DNA of 17,286 nt, taken from the NCBI GenBank assembly GCA_016781635.1, contig JADDPY010000574.1, positions 1 to 17,286 of the forward strand, in the 5' to 3' direction. A program made the translations under genes and the position numbers. Position 1 is the first letter of the stretch. Every line of letters starts with the position of its first letter. A model generated the notes under the pieces. The model was not told where the DNA came from. It searched no databases and worked only from the letters and a program-made list of their open reading frames with translations. Positions 10,672 to 17,286 of this stretch are shown here, piece after piece. This DNA is from Rubrobacter sp. (GTDB lineage Bacteria > Actinomycetota > Rubrobacteria > Rubrobacterales > Rubrobacteraceae).

Positions 10672-10677
10672 AGTATA
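10672..10677 (-). promoter_or_regulatory. Possible -10 box for the LOV-GGDEF-EAL gene
   Basis: TATACT on the minus strand, predicting an mRNA start near 10665 and a leader of about 100 bases. No good -35 sequence is seen at 16-18 bases, so support is partial. Confidence 0.35.
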
Positions 10678-10783
10678 AAACTTTAGCACATGGTACGCCT
10701 GTTTCGAGCTCGGGCTGAGGCTCGTGGACGGGGCTGCGGGGTTTTTGTGCCAGCTCCCGAACCGGCCTCGAGGCCTTATCGGA

Positions 10784-10789
10784 TAGAAT
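10784..10789 (+). promoter_or_regulatory. Possible -10 box for the phosphodiesterase gene
   Basis: TAGAAT on the plus strand predicts transcription from about 10796, only a few bases before the ribosome binding site AAGGAG at 10802-10807. The -35 region is unconvincing. Confidence 0.35.
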
Positions 10790-10810
10790 AACCTGGTTTG
10801 CAAGGAGACT

Positions 10811-10855
10811 ATGGCTTTGTGGAGGATGATCCAAACTTGCCCAGACCTGTTCTGA
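10811..10855 (+). CDS. Possible 14-codon leader ORF overlapping the phosphodiesterase start region
   Basis: ATG at 10811 sits three bases after a perfect AAGGAG (10802-10807), the best translation start in this gap. It opens a frame of only 14 codons (MALWRMIQTCPDLF) in a different frame from the enzyme. Its TGA (10853-10855) overlaps an in-frame ATG of the enzyme in a TGATG arrangement typical of coupled translation. It could be a real leader peptide, or the trace of a frameshift at the enzyme's 5' end. It may also be chance. Confidence 0.3.
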   Translation: MALWRMIQTCPDLF

Positions 10856-12357
10856 TGATGGTGCTCGATGGCATAAGACCGGATGTGTTGCGCGCTGCGA
10901 TCCGGGACGGCGAGGCCCCGGCTCTGGCCCATCTTGCCAGGAGCGGCGAGGCCGTCTGGGATGCGGTCTCGGTCTTCCCGAGCATCACGCCCGCGGCGAC
11001 GGCGGCGATCGCCACGGGCGAGGCCCCCGCAGGGAGCGGCATCATCGGCCACGCCTGGTACCACAGGGATGAAGGCAGGGTCGTCGTCTACGGGGCGACG
11101 AGGGAGACCGTCCTTTCGACGGGTCCCTTGAAGGTCTTCCACAACAACGTCTGGCGGATGAACCGGGATGACCTGCTCGCCCCGACGATCTTCGAGAAGC
11201 TTCACGAGCTCGGTATAGACGGGGCCTGCGTGAACTTTCCGGTGAGGCGCGGGCCGCACGATCACCCGGTGCGCCTGAGGAGCGTCAGCCACGTGGCGGC
11301 GAACAGCGCGTTGCTGGGCCCCTCGGTCGGCGGGCCGAAAGAGTATTTCATGGGCGACTTGTTCTACAGCCGCGACACGGGGCTGCAGGGTAGGACCGGG
11401 GTCGGGGGGATCTCGCGCTCCGCCGGCATAAACGACGAGTACGCCGCGCGCGTTGGGGCCATGTTCCTCAAAGAGAAGGTCGCGCCGTTCAACCTCGTCT
11501 ACTTTTTCAAGGGAGACTCGATCGCTCACCACAAGGGCCTCGCCGCTCAGAGGGAGTACGTGGCGACCCTCGACGGCTATGTGTCGGAGATTTTCGACGC
11601 TGCCGGCGGCGCGGAGAAGCTGCTCGAAGATTACGCGGTCATCGCGCTGGCGGACCACGGGCACACCCCGCTCCTTTCCAACAAGCGCCGCTACATCGAC
11701 CTCGGACGTATCCTCGGGGAAGGAACGTCGATAGGGTCCAGGGCAAGTTTCGGCCCCGGGATCGACATCGTAGCCGTACCAAACGGTCGCTCGGCCCTTC
11801 TGTACCTCCCCGAGCGGGCCTCCTCCGATGCGGAACGCGAGGCCGTAATCGGGAGGGTGCTTTCTCGCCGCGGTATCGACATCGCCGCGTGGAGAGATGA
11901 CGGCTGGGTCGTGGCTCGCAGGGCCGGGATGGAGCTTAAGTTCCGTTCCGACGGAGTTGGTATTCGAGCTCCGCGTGATGCGGCCGGGCGGCGCTGGGAG
12001 CTCGTGGGGGACCTGCGGGCTTTGGAGATCGAGGTATTGGAAGGCGAGATCTCTTACGGTGAGTACCCGGACGCGCTGGAGCGTTTGTGGGGATGCGTAA
12101 GGTCCGAGAGGTGTGGCGACGTCGTGCTCTCGGCCTCCCCGGGTTACACCTTCGGCGAGGTCTCCGGCAAGTACCACGTCGAGAGCGATCACGGCTCGCT
12201 GCACACATCGGACTCGAACGTCTTCGTGCTCGCCGCCGGGCTCTTGGAGGGCGTGAGGGTGCCCCGTCGGATCACGGACGTCGCCCCGACCCTGTTGAAG
12301 CATTTCGAGGGTGGACTTTCCACGTTATCGGGGCTCACGGAGCGTCGTGTCTCGTAG
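10819..12357 (+). CDS. Type I phosphodiesterase/nucleotide pyrophosphatase family protein
   Basis: An alkaline-phosphatase-superfamily hydrolase with two-metal-site residues. Counting from the ATG at 10855, these are D5 in VLDGIRPD, nucleophile T45 in FPSITPAAT, D221/H225 in GDSIAHH, D267-H268 in LADHGHTPL and a late histidine in ESDHGSLH (446-450). It resembles the PF01663 (NPP-like) group, which cleaves phosphodiester or pyrophosphate bonds; the substrate is unknown. No signal peptide is visible, so it is probably cytoplasmic. The start is ambiguous. GTG 10819 (512 residues) includes the whole first strand RPVLMMVLDG but lies 11 bases from AAGGAG. ATG 10855 (500 residues) trims that strand, and TTG 10798 lies upstream of the ribosome binding site. 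The stop overlaps the next gene, so they likely form an operon. Confidence 0.88.
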   Translation: MEDDPNLPRPVLMMVLDGIRPDVLRAAIRDGEAPALAHLARSGEAVWDAVSVFPSITPAATAAIATGEAPAGSGIIGHAWYHRDEGRVVVYGATRETVLSTGPLKVFHNNVWRMNRDDLLAPTIFEKLHELGIDGACVNFPVRRGPHDHPVRLRSVSHVAANSALLGPSVGGPKEYFMGDLFYSRDTGLQGRTGVGGISRSAGINDEYAARVGAMFLKEKVAPFNLVYFFKGDSIAHHKGLAAQREYVATLDGYVSEIFDAAGGAEKLLEDYAVIALADHGHTPLLSNKRRYIDLGRILGEGTSIGSRASFGPGIDIVAVPNGRSALLYLPERASSDAEREAVIGRVLSRRGIDIAAWRDDGWVVARRAGMELKFRSDGVGIRAPRDAAGRRWELVGDLRALEIEVLEGEISYGEYPDALERLWGCVRSERCGDVVLSASPGYTFGEVSGKYHVESDHGSLHTSDSNVFVLAAGLLEGVRVPRRITDVAPTLLKHFEGGLSTLSGLTERRVS

Positions 12358-13102
12358 CGGCGCCCCGGGGCGGGGCGAGCCGGAGCGGGACGGGGGACGG
12401 GAAGAAGGGATCCACCCGCGCTACCGCCGCGCCTTCGGTTGCGTCACCTGGGTATACATGGGCATTCTCGCGTTCCTGGCGGCTGCGACGCTACTCGCTC
12501 TCCCCATCCGCTACGTCGGCGACGGCGCGGGGTTTGGGCAGGTTCTGAGCCGCCTCTCGTTCTATGGGCTCGTCCTGATCCTGCCGGCCATGGTCCTCGC
12601 GTTCTTTCTTGGGTCGCGCACCTACCGGGTGGAGCGCGGCTTCGGGATGCGTGTAGGAGCGGGCATCGGCGCGCTGGTCGGATGGGCGTGCTTTTTCGTC
12701 CTCTCCTGGGCGGCGGTCGCCTACGGCCTCGACGGCCGCGACCAGATGTTCAGGCCCGCCCTCTTCGCCGGTCTCGACGGAAGCCCCGTCCTCTACGTGT
12801 TCCCCCTGCTGCTGATCGTGGCCACTGCACTTGTCCTGTACGCTCTCTACGCTACGCGTGCGTACTACGGACGGCGCCGGAGCGCGGCATTCGCCTCGGC
12901 GGCGCTCGCCCTGGTCGCAGGCCTGCTCGTGCTGGTCTCCGACCCCGACCCGTTGGGGATCGCGGGCGCCCTCGTCTCCACGCTCTCCGGCGCCGTCGGC
13001 GGCTGGATATCGGGCTTCGGCTACGCGAGGGCAGGCGGCAACGAGATGATCCCGCCGGGCTCCACCATCCGACCCAGCCAGTCCCGCCGCAGAACCCGAT
13101 AA
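12347..13102 (+). CDS. Six-helix membrane protein of unknown function
   Basis: A 251-residue protein that I do not recognise. A charged N-terminal tail (1-28) precedes six likely membrane segments at about 30-54, 70-90, 102-127, 147-170, 178-198 and 203-226, and a basic C-terminus ending SQSRRRTR. No enzymatic motif is visible. GTG 12347 is chosen because GGAG (12339-12342) lies four bases upstream and it overlaps the phosphodiesterase stop (12355-12357) by 11 bases, implying translational coupling. A longer in-frame start at 12311 would only add sequence read from the enzyme's 3' end. The overlap suggests the two products act in one process, perhaps at the membrane, but that is inference. 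Confidence 0.75.
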   Translation: MSRSGAPGRGEPERDGGREEGIHPRYRRAFGCVTWVYMGILAFLAAATLLALPIRYVGDGAGFGQVLSRLSFYGLVLILPAMVLAFFLGSRTYRVERGFGMRVGAGIGALVGWACFFVLSWAAVAYGLDGRDQMFRPALFAGLDGSPVLYVFPLLLIVATALVLYALYATRAYYGRRRSAAFASAALALVAGLLVLVSDPDPLGIAGALVSTLSGAVGGWISGFGYARAGGNEMIPPGSTIRPSQSRRRTR

Positions 13103-13144
13103 GCCCACGCTAGTAAGAAGTGAGTTTCTGGGAACCCGCGCTTC

Positions 13145-13180
13145 GAGACCGTCTGAAAAAGAAGTTGGTGGCTGGCTACG
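13145..13180 (+). repeat. Left terminal inverted repeat of the IS5-like element
   Basis: The first 17 bases match the right end perfectly. The next 19 match at 14 of 17 aligned positions, allowing one single-base gap on each side. Preceded by TTC. Confidence 0.8.
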
Positions 13181-13185
13181 CTGAG

Positions 13186-13773
13186 ATGGTTGGCAGGGTT
13201 ATGATGTCGGCGGTACGCTCGGACGTGGGGAAGGACGGTAAGGTATCCCTGGTGGTCGTCAACTACCCGACGGTGTCGCGGGAAGACCTCGGTTGGGTGC
13301 AGTCCATCCGGGCCGAGCACGACGAGCTCTACTACGGGGTGGCCGATCCCCACTTCACGTTCGTGTTCCCCGTCTTCGGCTTCGACCGCGGGCGTTTCCT
13401 CGGGCACGTGAGGGAGCGCGCCCGGGGCGTCGAGGGGATACGCTTCGCGTGCAGGTGCGCCACGGTGGTCAAGGACGCCACGAATGAGTACACCCACGTC
13501 TTCCTGGTCCCCGACGAGGGCCACAGCGGGATCGTCAAGCTGCACGACCGCCTCTACGGGGGCCCGCTGGCGCCGCACCTCAGGCTCGACATCCCGTTCA
13601 TTCCTCATATCGGCATCGCCAACTCGCTCGACCCGATGGTCTGCAAGCGGCTCGCCGACGGGCTCAACCGCGGGGAGTTCGAGATCGAGGGCTCCGTCGA
13701 CGCGCTCGACGTGGCGAGCTACGAGCACGACCGGGTAACGACGATCGAACGGGTGCCCCTGGAAGGGCCTTAG
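13186..13773 (+). CDS. 2H phosphoesterase / 2'-5' RNA ligase superfamily protein (element cargo)
   Basis: 195 residues from ATG 13186. The family's two histidine motifs are HFT in DPHFTFVFP (His codon 13351-13353) and HIG in PHIGIAN (13606-13608). The second has Gly where Thr or Ser is usual, so activity is uncertain. Relatives act on 2',3'-cyclic or 2'-5' linked nucleotides, tRNA ends, or nucleotide second messengers. The conserved fold begins near VSLVVVNYP (from 13243), so the start could also be ATG 13201, ATG 13204 or GTG 13225; none has a strong ribosome binding site. The frame stays open back to GTG 13120, but that lies outside the element and would translate the inverted repeat. The TAG stop interlocks with the opposing transposase stop. 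Confidence 0.82.
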   Translation: MVGRVMMSAVRSDVGKDGKVSLVVVNYPTVSREDLGWVQSIRAEHDELYYGVADPHFTFVFPVFGFDRGRFLGHVRERARGVEGIRFACRCATVVKDATNEYTHVFLVPDEGHSGIVKLHDRLYGGPLAPHLRLDIPFIPHIGIANSLDPMVCKRLADGLNRGEFEIEGSVDALDVASYEHDRVTTIERVPLEGP

Positions 13774-14648
13774 GCTCGGCGCGCCAATCTTCTCGCCATG
13801 AGCCACGCCATCGCGGCGTAGACGAAAGCCTCCCCGGTGGCGCACAACCGCTCGTGGTCCTAGCCCATCCGGCGGTTGTGCGAGATCCAGGCGAAGGTGC
13901 GCTTGGCCACCCAGCGGCGCGGCAGGTTCTCGAAGGCCGGCGGGCGTTTGGGCAGCTTGCCGAGGTCCATCTCGCGGCCCTCTTCGAACCACTCTCTCGC
14001 CCAGATCCGCAAAACCTTCTCGGGAGGAGGCTTCGGGGAGCGGTTGACGACCTCGACCTCCACGCCGAGCTCCTCCTCGACCCACTCCTTCCCCCTACCC
14101 CGGTAGACGGCATCGACCCACAGGTACGAGAGGCGCGGGAGCCGATCCCGTGCGGGCTCTAGCAAGCGCTTGATCCCGTCTTGGTCGGGGACCTTCGCGC
14201 TGTGGACCCTCGCCTCGACCACGAGCCCTTCGGTGTCCACCAAGATGTGGCGCTTCCTGCCTCTCACCTTCTTGCCGCCGTCGAAGCCCCTCTGTTCGCC
14301 GCCGCCTCCGCTCGTCTTCACGGACTGCGCATCGACGATGCCCGCGCTCGGCTCGGGCTCCCGGCCGATTTGCTCCCTCAGCCGCCGCCGCATCGCCCGG
14401 TTGAGCCCCTGCCAGGTGCCGTCGAGCCTCCACGCCCTGAAGTAATGGAACACCGTCTTCCAGGGCGGGAAGTCCTTCGGCAGCATCCTCCATTGGCAGC
14501 CGGACTTCAGCGCGTAGAAGACGGCGTTGAGGATCCCGCGGATGCTGTGGAGTCTGGGTCTCCCACGCCGTTTCGGTGCCGGAAGATGTGGCTTCAGCAG
14601 CGACCATTCGGCGTCCGAGAGGTCCGTCGAGTATTTCTTGCTCGACAT
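13770..14648 (-). pseudogene. IS5-family transposase, disrupted by an amber codon and loss of the catalytic Glu
   Basis: An IS5-family DDE transposase. The N-terminus YSTDLSDAEWSLLKPHLP, helix-rich region and GRKRHILVDTEG segment are typical. Catalytic D106 (IVDAQSVKT) and D179 (LWVDAVYRG) are present, but the expected Glu in the WVVERTFAW-type motif is K249 (WVAKRTFAW, codon 13902-13904). A TAG at 13860-13862 ends the open frame at 262 residues. Translation beyond it continues the family's C-terminus (DHERLCATGEAFVYAAMAW) to a TAA at 13770-13772, giving an ancestral length of 292. AAG (Lys) is expected where TAG now stands. Two independent lesions suggest the element cannot move by itself. 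Alternatively, 13860-14648 may be annotated as a truncated CDS. Confidence 0.88.
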
Positions 14649-14657
14649 AGATCGGAC

Positions 14658-14693
14658 CGTAAGCCATCCACCGACGCTTTTTCAGACGGTCTC
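14658..14693 (-). repeat. Right terminal inverted repeat of the IS5-like element
   Basis: Read on the minus strand it begins GAGACCGTCTGAAAAAG, identical over 17 bases to the left end, and stops ten bases before the transposase ATG. It is followed on the plus strand by TTC. Confidence 0.8.
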
Positions 14694-14820
14694 TTCTGTT
14701 TATGCTTGCCCGAGAAGTAATTCAGTCGTTGCGAAACTGTTATCCCATTGCGCCCGTTGTGTCACCTTGTCCCGTTATCGTTCTAAAGGTAGGGAGGACG
14801 AACTGAAAGGGAGTACGGAG

Positions 14821-15231
14821 ATGAAGCGGATCATGGTTATGGTTACGGTAGCGGCCCTGGCCCTCATGCTTACGGCGGGCACCGCTCTGGCGGCCAGCTT
14901 CTACGGCCACTCCTACGCGGAGACGATCTACGGCACGAGCGGGGACGACGTCATCGGGGGGGTGGGCGGCGGGGATTACCTCTCTGGTGGGGCGGGCAAG
15001 GATACGGTGAGCGGCGGGCAGGGTGACGACCTCGTTCGGGGTGACGCTGGGGCCGATTCTCTCAAGGGCGGGGCGGGCTCCGATCGCATCCTCGGCGGCA
15101 CTGAGAACGACACGATCGTGTCTGCGGGCGACGGGCTGGGCGACGTAGTCGACTGCGGAGCCGGTACCGATGTAATCACTGCCGACCGCTACGATCAGGT
15201 CACTGGCTGCGAGAAGGTCAGCCGCGTCTGA
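14821..15231 (+). CDS. Small secreted RTX-type calcium-binding repeat protein
   Basis: 136 residues. A signal peptide (about 1-24, cleavage after TALA) is followed by hemolysin-type nonapeptide repeats from about 37 to 100, seen as GTSGDDVIGG, GGAGKDTVSG, GQGDDLVRG, GAGSDRILGG and TENDTI. The C-terminus has two cysteines (C112, C130) in a DCGAGTDV...VTGCEKV arrangement that could form a disulfide, common in small actinobacterial RTX-like proteins. It should fold as a calcium-stabilised beta roll outside the cell; no catalytic domain or type I secretion partner is seen. ATG 14821 is chosen because it starts the signal peptide and follows AAAGGGAG (14806-14813). A longer open frame to 14527 runs into the mobile element and is not credible. 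Confidence 0.88.
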   Translation: MKRIMVMVTVAALALMLTAGTALAASFYGHSYAETIYGTSGDDVIGGVGGGDYLSGGAGKDTVSGGQGDDLVRGDAGADSLKGGAGSDRILGGTENDTIVSAGDGLGDVVDCGAGTDVITADRYDQVTGCEKVSRV

Positions 15232-15258
15232 GAGCATCACGCAAGCATAAGTAAGGTT

Positions 15259-15294
15259 GGCCGGGGTCCTTCGGGACCCTGGCCTTTTCGTTTC
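15259..15294 (+). terminator. Strong intrinsic terminator after the RTX gene
   Basis: An 11-bp stem with one G-T wobble (15259-15269 with 15274-15284), capped by a TTCG tetraloop and followed by TTTTCGTTTC. It separates the RTX gene from uvrC. Confidence 0.9.
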
Positions 15295-15376
15295 TCCAAA
15301 ATACGGTCCATGCCTCCGGAACGGCTGTCGACCCGTAGACGTGCGGGTTCGCGCGGGGCTCCGGCGCCGCGGGGGA

Positions 15377-15382
15377 TATAAT
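15377..15382 (+). promoter_or_regulatory. Consensus -10 box of uvrC, implying a leaderless mRNA
   Basis: A perfect TATAAT whose last base is eight positions before the A of the uvrC ATG, so transcription should begin at about 15389-15390. No ribosome binding site is present. The -35 region is GC-rich and unlike consensus. Confidence 0.65.
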
Positions 15383-15389
15383 CTTATTA

Positions 15390-17231
15390 ATGGCTCAGAA
15401 AAACGGGTATCTCGACCGATCACACCTACCGACTTCGCCCGGCGTCTACATTTTCAGGGATGCCGAGGATCAGGTTATCTATGTTGGCAAGGCCAAGAAC
15501 ATACGCTCCCGCGTCGCCAATTACTTCACGAAGTCCGGCGACGGGCGGCCGAAGATCGGGGAGCTCCGCGAGCGCGTCCGGCGCATAGACTTCATCGTCA
15601 CGAGGAGCGAGACCGAGGCGCTGGTGCTGGAGGCGAACCTTATAAAGCGCCACCGTCCGCGCTTCAACGCCTCCCTCAAGGACGACAAGAGCTACCCGTA
15701 CATCGTGGTAACGACGGGGGACGAGTACCCGAAGGTCTACGCCACGAGGGCGACCAGGGATAGCCGCCATCGCTACTTCGGGCCGTTCCCGAGTGCGGGC
15801 TCCGTCCACTCGACGCTGGACGTTCTGAACAAGACCTTTAGGTTCAGGAAGTGTCGAGGCCCCGAGCCGGGGCGCAGGAGCGGGGTGCCGTGTCTTAACT
15901 ACCACATCGGGCGCTCGGCGGCGCCGTGCGTAGGCGCCATCTCCAAGCCCGACTACGATGCCATAATTACGGACGTCGTTGCCTTTCTGGAGGGTAGGGT
16001 CGACCATCTCATCCGCGAGCGCGAGGTAGCGATGAAGGAGGCGGCTCGCGAGATGGATTTCGAGAAAGCGGCGAAGCTTCGTGACGAGCTCTCGGCCCTC
16101 ACCCACGTCCGCGACCGCCAGCAGGCGACGATCGCCTCCGAAGACTCCTTCGACGCCTTCGGGGCGTATGCCGAGGGGGAATCCGCCTGCGTGCAGGTCT
16201 TCGCGGTGCGCGGGGGCCAGATCGTCAACCGCGATTCTTTTCTCCTCGACAACTACGCGGAGGCGTCGGCCGACGCCGTGGCGCTCCAGTTTGTCCCCCA
16301 GTTTTACGACTCGGGCAGCGCCGTTCCGCGCGAGATCCTCGTGGAGACGGACGAGAGCGACGACGCGCTGGCCCCCCTGGAGGGGTATCTTTCGGAGCTC
16401 CGGGGGACGAAGGTCGACGTGCATCGTCCCCGGCGTGGGGACAAGCGGCGCATCCTGGAGATGGCCGAGCGAAACGCGAAGCTCGGGCTCGCGCACGAGA
16501 AGCTTGTCGAAGAGTCGCAGCGCGGCCAGGTCGCCTCTACCCTCGACGCCCTGCGCGAGGAGCTTGCGCTGCCGAGACTGCCGATGCGCATCGAGTGCTA
16601 CGACATCTCGAACACGATGGGGACGAACTCCGTTGCCTCGATGGTCGTCTTTCAGGGCGGGAGGCCGGCCAAGGATCAGTACCGGCGCTTCAAAATAAAG
16701 ACCGTGGAGGGGGCGGATGACTTCTCCAGCATGGCCGAGGTGCTGAAGCGCCGCCTCGAGCGGCTGGCGGAGGGCGACGTGAAGTTTCCCGCTCCGGACC
16801 TCGTACTCCTCGACGGCGGTAAGGGTCAGCTCTCGGCGGTCGTCCCGGTCTTCGACGAGATGGGGGTCGGCACGGATCTCCCGGACATCACCCTGCGCTC
16901 CCTGGCGAAGCGCGACGAAGAGGTTTATCAGCCGGGCCGACCTGAGCCGGTGATCCTGCGGCGCGACTCCCCGGAGCTGCACCTCCTCCAGCGCGTCCGG
17001 GACGAGGCGCACCGCTTCGCGAATGCGTACCACCGAAAGTTGAGAGGGCGCGAGATGACCGCCTCCGTCCTCGACGAGCTGCCCGGCGTAGGGCCCGCGC
17101 GCAAAAAGAAGATCCTGGAGCACTTCGGCACTCCGGAGGCGTTCGTGAACGCCTCTCCTGAAGAGCTCGAGGCCGTGCCTGGACTTCCGTACAGGGTCGC
17201 CCGCGAGATCCACGCCCGGCTGCACCGTTGA
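15390..17231 (+). CDS. uvrC: UvrC, excinuclease ABC subunit C
   Basis: The dual-incision nuclease of nucleotide excision repair, 613 residues, normal for the family. The N-terminal GIY-YIG nuclease has [18 protein letters not shown] and the catalytic Glu region [21 protein letters not shown] around 72-92. A UVR motif ([13 protein letters not shown]) around 220-235 contacts UvrB. The C-terminal RNase H-like nuclease has [16 protein letters not shown] and a late RDEAHRFA. Two helix-hairpin-helix motifs close the protein ([17 protein letters not shown] and [12 protein letters not shown]). The ATG at 15390 starts the conserved region and has no ribosome binding site, matching leaderless translation. 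uvrA is elsewhere in the window and transcribed separately. The gene after uvrC is not in the window. Confidence 0.96.
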   Translation: MAQKNGYLDRSHLPTSPGVYIFRDAEDQVIYVGKAKNIRSRVANYFTKSGDGRPKIGELRERVRRIDFIVTRSETEALVLEANLIKRHRPRFNASLKDDKSYPYIVVTTGDEYPKVYATRATRDSRHRYFGPFPSAGSVHSTLDVLNKTFRFRKCRGPEPGRRSGVPCLNYHIGRSAAPCVGAISKPDYDAIITDVVAFLEGRVDHLIREREVAMKEAAREMDFEKAAKLRDELSALTHVRDRQQATIASEDSFDAFGAYAEGESACVQVFAVRGGQIVNRDSFLLDNYAEASADAVALQFVPQFYDSGSAVPREILVETDESDDALAPLEGYLSELRGTKVDVHRPRRGDKRRILEMAERNAKLGLAHEKLVEESQRGQVASTLDALREELALPRLPMRIECYDISNTMGTNSVASMVVFQGGRPAKDQYRRFKIKTVEGADDFSSMAEVLKRRLERLAEGDVKFPAPDLVLLDGGKGQLSAVVPVFDEMGVGTDLPDITLRSLAKRDEEVYQPGRPEPVILRRDSPELHLLQRVRDEAHRFANAYHRKLRGREMTASVLDELPGVGPARKKKILEHFGTPEAFVNASPEELEAVPGLPYRVAREIHARLHR

Positions 17232-17286
17232 ACGCCGCGGACCGTATGCACTGGCCCGACCGGGGCCATAAGGGATAGGCCGCGTC

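Larger units (their letters stand above)
13145..14693. mobile_element. IS5-like element carrying a 2H phosphoesterase gene (1,549 bp)
   Basis: Both ends show GAGACCGTCTGAAAAAG in inverted orientation, extending to 36-bp imperfect inverted repeats. The element is flanked by the direct repeat TTC (13142-13144 and 14694-14696), a 3-bp duplication in the size range known for some IS5 subgroups. Inside are a damaged IS5-family transposase (minus strand) and a 2H phosphoesterase-like gene (plus strand), whose stop codons interlock. The transposase starts ten bases inside the right repeat. No second copy of the terminal sequence lies between the two genes, so the phosphoesterase is most simply inside the element. 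A chance repeat or a rearranged insertion remains possible. Confidence 0.75.

Noticed and set aside
10565..10680. GEMM-type cyclic-di-GMP riboswitch upstream of the GGDEF-EAL gene
   Set aside because: The leader is foldable, but the conserved GEMM sequence elements are not recognisable.
13740..13860. A left end of a simple IS5 element placed between the transposase and the phosphoesterase
   Set aside because: No copy of GAGACCGTCTG is present there; the only matching inverted repeat is at 13145, with a matching TTC flank.
13021..14085. 354-codon minus-strand frame across the phosphoesterase and the transposase end
   Set aside because: It is antisense to the recognised 2H gene and in a different frame from the transposase; no family features.
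15426..17225. 599-codon open frame antisense to uvrC, and similar long antisense frames at 4825-6342, 6367-7773 and 8534-10213
   Set aside because: These are mirror frames of well-identified genes in GC-rich DNA, with no recognisable domains.
17252..17268. Hairpin after uvrC (TGGCCC paired with GGGCCA)
   Set aside because: Only 6 bp with no T-tract and close to the window end; insufficient to call a terminator.

Overview
The window is GC-rich, tightly packed bacterial chromosome. GTG and other non-ATG starts are common, and gene order and protein style resemble the Rubrobacter lineage of Actinomycetota. That placement is an inference from protein style; there is no rRNA, tRNA or taxonomic marker here.

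Layout. (1) 1-879 (+): the 3' end of a NarX/DesK-type histidine kinase, whose stop overlaps the start of its NarL-type response regulator. (2) 1007-2866 (-): a small PH-like protein of unknown role and an Amt ammonium transporter, separated by two strong hairpins. (3) 3195-4928 (-): a PucR/CdaR-type regulator, divergent from uvrA (5101-7950, +). A back-to-back promoter pair lies between them. uvrA has no ordinary start codon at its conserved N-terminus. (4) 8072-10564 (-): a PAS-PAS-LOV-GGDEF-EAL protein that keeps the LOV photoactive cysteine and both cyclic-di-GMP motif sets. Its inferred mRNA leader can fold. It is divergent from (5) a type I phosphodiesterase/nucleotide pyrophosphatase-like enzyme (10819-12357, +), which overlaps a six-helix membrane protein (12347-13102, +). 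(6) 13145-14693: an IS5-like element with 36-bp imperfect inverted repeats and a flanking TTC repeat. (7) 14821-15231 (+): a small secreted RTX-repeat protein with a strong terminator. (8) 15390-17231 (+): uvrC, with a perfect TATAAT so close to its ATG that the mRNA should be leaderless.

The most unusual object is the element at 13145-14693. Between its inverted repeats it holds a degraded IS5-family transposase (amber codon, catalytic Glu changed to Lys) and, tail to tail with interlocked stop codons, an intact 2H phosphoesterase-like gene (2'-5' RNA ligase superfamily) that looks like passenger cargo. This is the best candidate for an undescribed unit.

Functionally, UvrA and UvrC are two of the three core parts of nucleotide excision repair; uvrB is not in the window. 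The LOV-GGDEF-EAL protein would link blue light to cyclic-di-GMP. The other genes are independent housekeeping, transport or signalling units. I saw no CRISPR array, tRNA or rRNA.
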